Assembly (NCBI RefSeq): GCF_004363655.1
Contig: NZ_SNZH01000003.1
Span: 392,305-456,304 of the forward strand
Direction of reading: 5' to 3'
DNA from: Tahibacter aquaticus
GTDB taxonomy: Bacteria > Pseudomonadota > Gammaproteobacteria > Xanthomonadales > Rhodanobacteraceae
Length of the DNA: 64,000 nt
In this document: positions 63,014 through 64,000 of the stretch, one piece after another
How the letters are laid out: every line of letters starts with the position of its first letter
Position numbering within the stretch: the stretch's first letter is position 1
Made by a program: the position numbers and the translations under genes
Notes under the pieces: generated by a model
Told to the model about the DNA's origin: nothing
Databases searched by the model: none
What the model saw: only the letters and a program-made list of their open reading frames with translations

Positions 63014-63099
63014 CTTCTCTTCAATTTTCCCCGAAAGTAACCGTGGGCCGTGCGTCTCGCCCGGCCTCTATTTCTCCATTTTCAATAGGAATACCAGTC

Positions 63100-63456
63100 A
63101 TGGCAAAAATCAGTCTCGAAACCCTTCGTAGCATTGATGGCTACGTTGCCTCCGCGTTGGTCGATGGTGAAAGCGGCATGCTCCTGGCAGGAGATGGCGG
63201 CGGCATCAACCTCGAGGTTGCTGCGGCCGGCAACACCGAAGTCATCCGCGCCAAGCGAAGGGTCGCCAACAGCCTCAAGTTGAACGACACGATCGAAGAT
63301 GTCCTGATCAGCCTCACAAAGCAGTACCACTTGCTGCGTCCGCTGGAGTCGAATCAAAAGCTTTTCCTCTACGTGGTTCTGGATCGCACGAAGGCCAACT
63401 TGGCCATGGCTCGGCATGAACTTCGGTCGTTCGAAAAAGCGATCGATTTTTCCTGA
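63100..63456 (+). CDS. second roadblock/LC7-like protein
   Basis: A 118-residue protein from ATG 63100 (MAKISLETLRSIDGYVASAL). The layout matches the roadblock fold: strand YVASALVDGESGMLLAGD, helix TEVIRAKRRVANSL, strand IEDVLISLTKQYHLLRPLE, strand KLFLYVVLDRTKANLAMAR, final helix. It follows the first roadblock gene by 86 bases on the same strand. Paired roadblock genes can form heterodimers. Confidence 0.72.
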   Translation: MAKISLETLRSIDGYVASALVDGESGMLLAGDGGGINLEVAAAGNTEVIRAKRRVANSLKLNDTIEDVLISLTKQYHLLRPLESNQKLFLYVVLDRTKANLAMARHELRSFEKAIDFS

Positions 63457-63525
63457 TTGCCCCATCGCAGCGTCATCGGATCCTCATCCTCGGCGGCCCG
63501 GGTCGCCCAACATCGGGACAGCCTT

Positions 63526-63807
63526 ATGCGCATCGACCTTCGAACCGCGGCGCTGACCGATTCGGAAGACCAGAGAGTGAGGATCGCTGCGAGCCTTTTG
63601 GGTGCGGTTCGCATCGAAGCGAAACCGTCGCCGTGGGACGGCACGCGGTGCGATGTGGTCATCGTGAACGCCGACGACGCGTACGGCCGGCAGGTCCTGG
63701 CGCTGGCGCAAAAGCGTGGCATCGGACTCGTCGCTTACGCGTCGCAGATCATGCATTTTGACCAAGCGTTGAACCGCCCCGAGATTCCCGGAGACTCCGG
63801 ATTGTGA
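63526..63807 (+). pseudogene. third gene of the roadblock operon, 3' end replaced by an IS element
   Basis: The ORF begins at ATG 63526 (MRIDLRTAALTDSEDQRVRI) behind GGGA. About 81 codons are native, with a short alpha/beta pattern (CDVVIVNADDAYGRQVLALA, GIGLVAYASQ) that recalls half of a receiver- or flavodoxin-like domain. From 63770 the sequence is the terminal inverted repeat of an IS3-family element, so the last residues (NRPEIPGDSGL) are IS-encoded and the gene's true 3' end lies beyond the element, outside the window. Function unknown; product presumably inactive. Confidence 0.7.
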
Positions 63808-64000
63808 GTCACGCCGTCATGGCGGACTCGCGGATTGCTGCGTAGTAGCGTGCCTCGGCTTCTGCCGGTGGAATGTAGCCGATCGGCCCGAGCAGCCGTC
63901 GACGATTGAACCAGTCGACCCAGACGAGTGTGGCCAGTTCGACCGCCTGCGCATCGGGCCATGACGTTCTGCGGTGGATCACTTCGGCTTTGTACAGCCC
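63770..64000 (-). mobile_element. IS3-family insertion sequence (partial, runs off right edge)
   Basis: The element begins with TGAACCGCCCCGAGATTCCC at 63770, continuing GGAGACTC, the terminal inverted repeat typical of a common proteobacterial IS3-family group, and contains the 3' end of the transposase gene on the minus strand. Orientation puts the transposase's 5' end to the right, beyond the window. Confidence 0.8.
63809..64000 (-). CDS. IS3-family transposase OrfB, C-terminal part (partial)
   Basis: The visible 63 residues (GLYKAEVIHRRTSWPDAQAV, ELATLVWVDWFNRRRLLGPI, GYIPPAEAEARYYAA) are the C-terminal end of IS3-family DDE transposases: the last catalytic-domain helix with 'W-V-D-W-F-N-x-R-R' followed by 'P-x-x-x-x-P-A-E-A-E-x-x-Y-Y'. 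The stop TGA is at 63811-63809, 39 bases inside the element end. The frame is open to the right edge. Confidence 0.88.
   Translation of the reverse strand, partial: GLYKAEVIHRRTSWPDAQAVELATLVWVDWFNRRRLLGPIGYIPPAEAEARYYAAIRESAMTA

Overview
The window looks like chromosomal DNA of a high-GC gammaproteobacterium, most likely of the Lysobacterales (Xanthomonadales). The pointers are the codon usage, many secreted or outer-membrane hypothetical proteins, several secreted proteins ending in a shared 'IFxDGFE'-like C-terminus, CadC-like winged-helix/TPR regulators, and a trio of recombinases of the type known from gammaproteobacteria. No rRNA, tRNA or CRISPR array was seen.

Region 1 (1-5.5 kb) is mobile-element DNA: a short two-gene conjugation operon on the minus strand, a folded oriT-like leader, a MobA/MobL relaxase, two small hypothetical genes and an IS21-IstA-like helix-turn-helix protein, separated by long gene-poor stretches. 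Region 2 (6.0-10.5 kb) holds three overlapping genes: two large tyrosine recombinases and a small C-terminal coiled-coil partner. They match the architecture of a Gamma-Mobile-Trio (GmtY-GmtZ-GmtX). Region 3 (10.6-22.7 kb) reads as cargo behind the trio: an sce7726 (PD-(D/E)XK-like)/sce7725 pair; a DUF2158 small protein; a TumE-type toxin next to a helix-turn-helix protein fused to an ImmA/IrrE-like domain that has lost its zinc ligands; a two-gene operon with an Mrr-like N-terminus; and several unknown genes. This is the most likely place for an undescribed defence or conflict system.

Region 4 (22.8-42 kb) is host-like but rearranged. It holds a secreted DUF4874/DUF4832-type protein, an outer-membrane beta-barrel protein, and a minus-strand operon: ECF sigma factor, anti-sigma factor, secreted TPR-CHAT protease-like protein, a small protein and a ThuA-like (class I amidotransferase fold) protein. 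Further genes are an NHL-repeat secreted protein, two lipoproteins (one broken by two homopolymer frameshifts) and an ankyrin protein. Fragments of two of these genes are scattered at 22.8, 25.0 and 38.4-38.7 kb, which shows past recombination.

Region 5 (42-52.9 kb) carries a clavaminate-synthase-like Fe(II)/2-oxoglutarate oxygenase, a large AAA/STAND-like protein with a degenerate P-loop, the wreck of a His-Xaa-Ser (hxsD-hxsB) RiPP-like system, a lipoprotein patatin phospholipase and small membrane or lipoprotein genes. Region 6 (53-64 kb) is signalling and surface: a histidine kinase convergent with a response regulator, a 3'-fragment of an MgtA-type ATPase, a CadC-like TPR regulator, a GEVED/DUF7933 surface protein, a LuxR-type regulator with a degenerate receiver, and a roadblock/LC7 operon whose third gene is cut by an IS3-family element running off the right edge.
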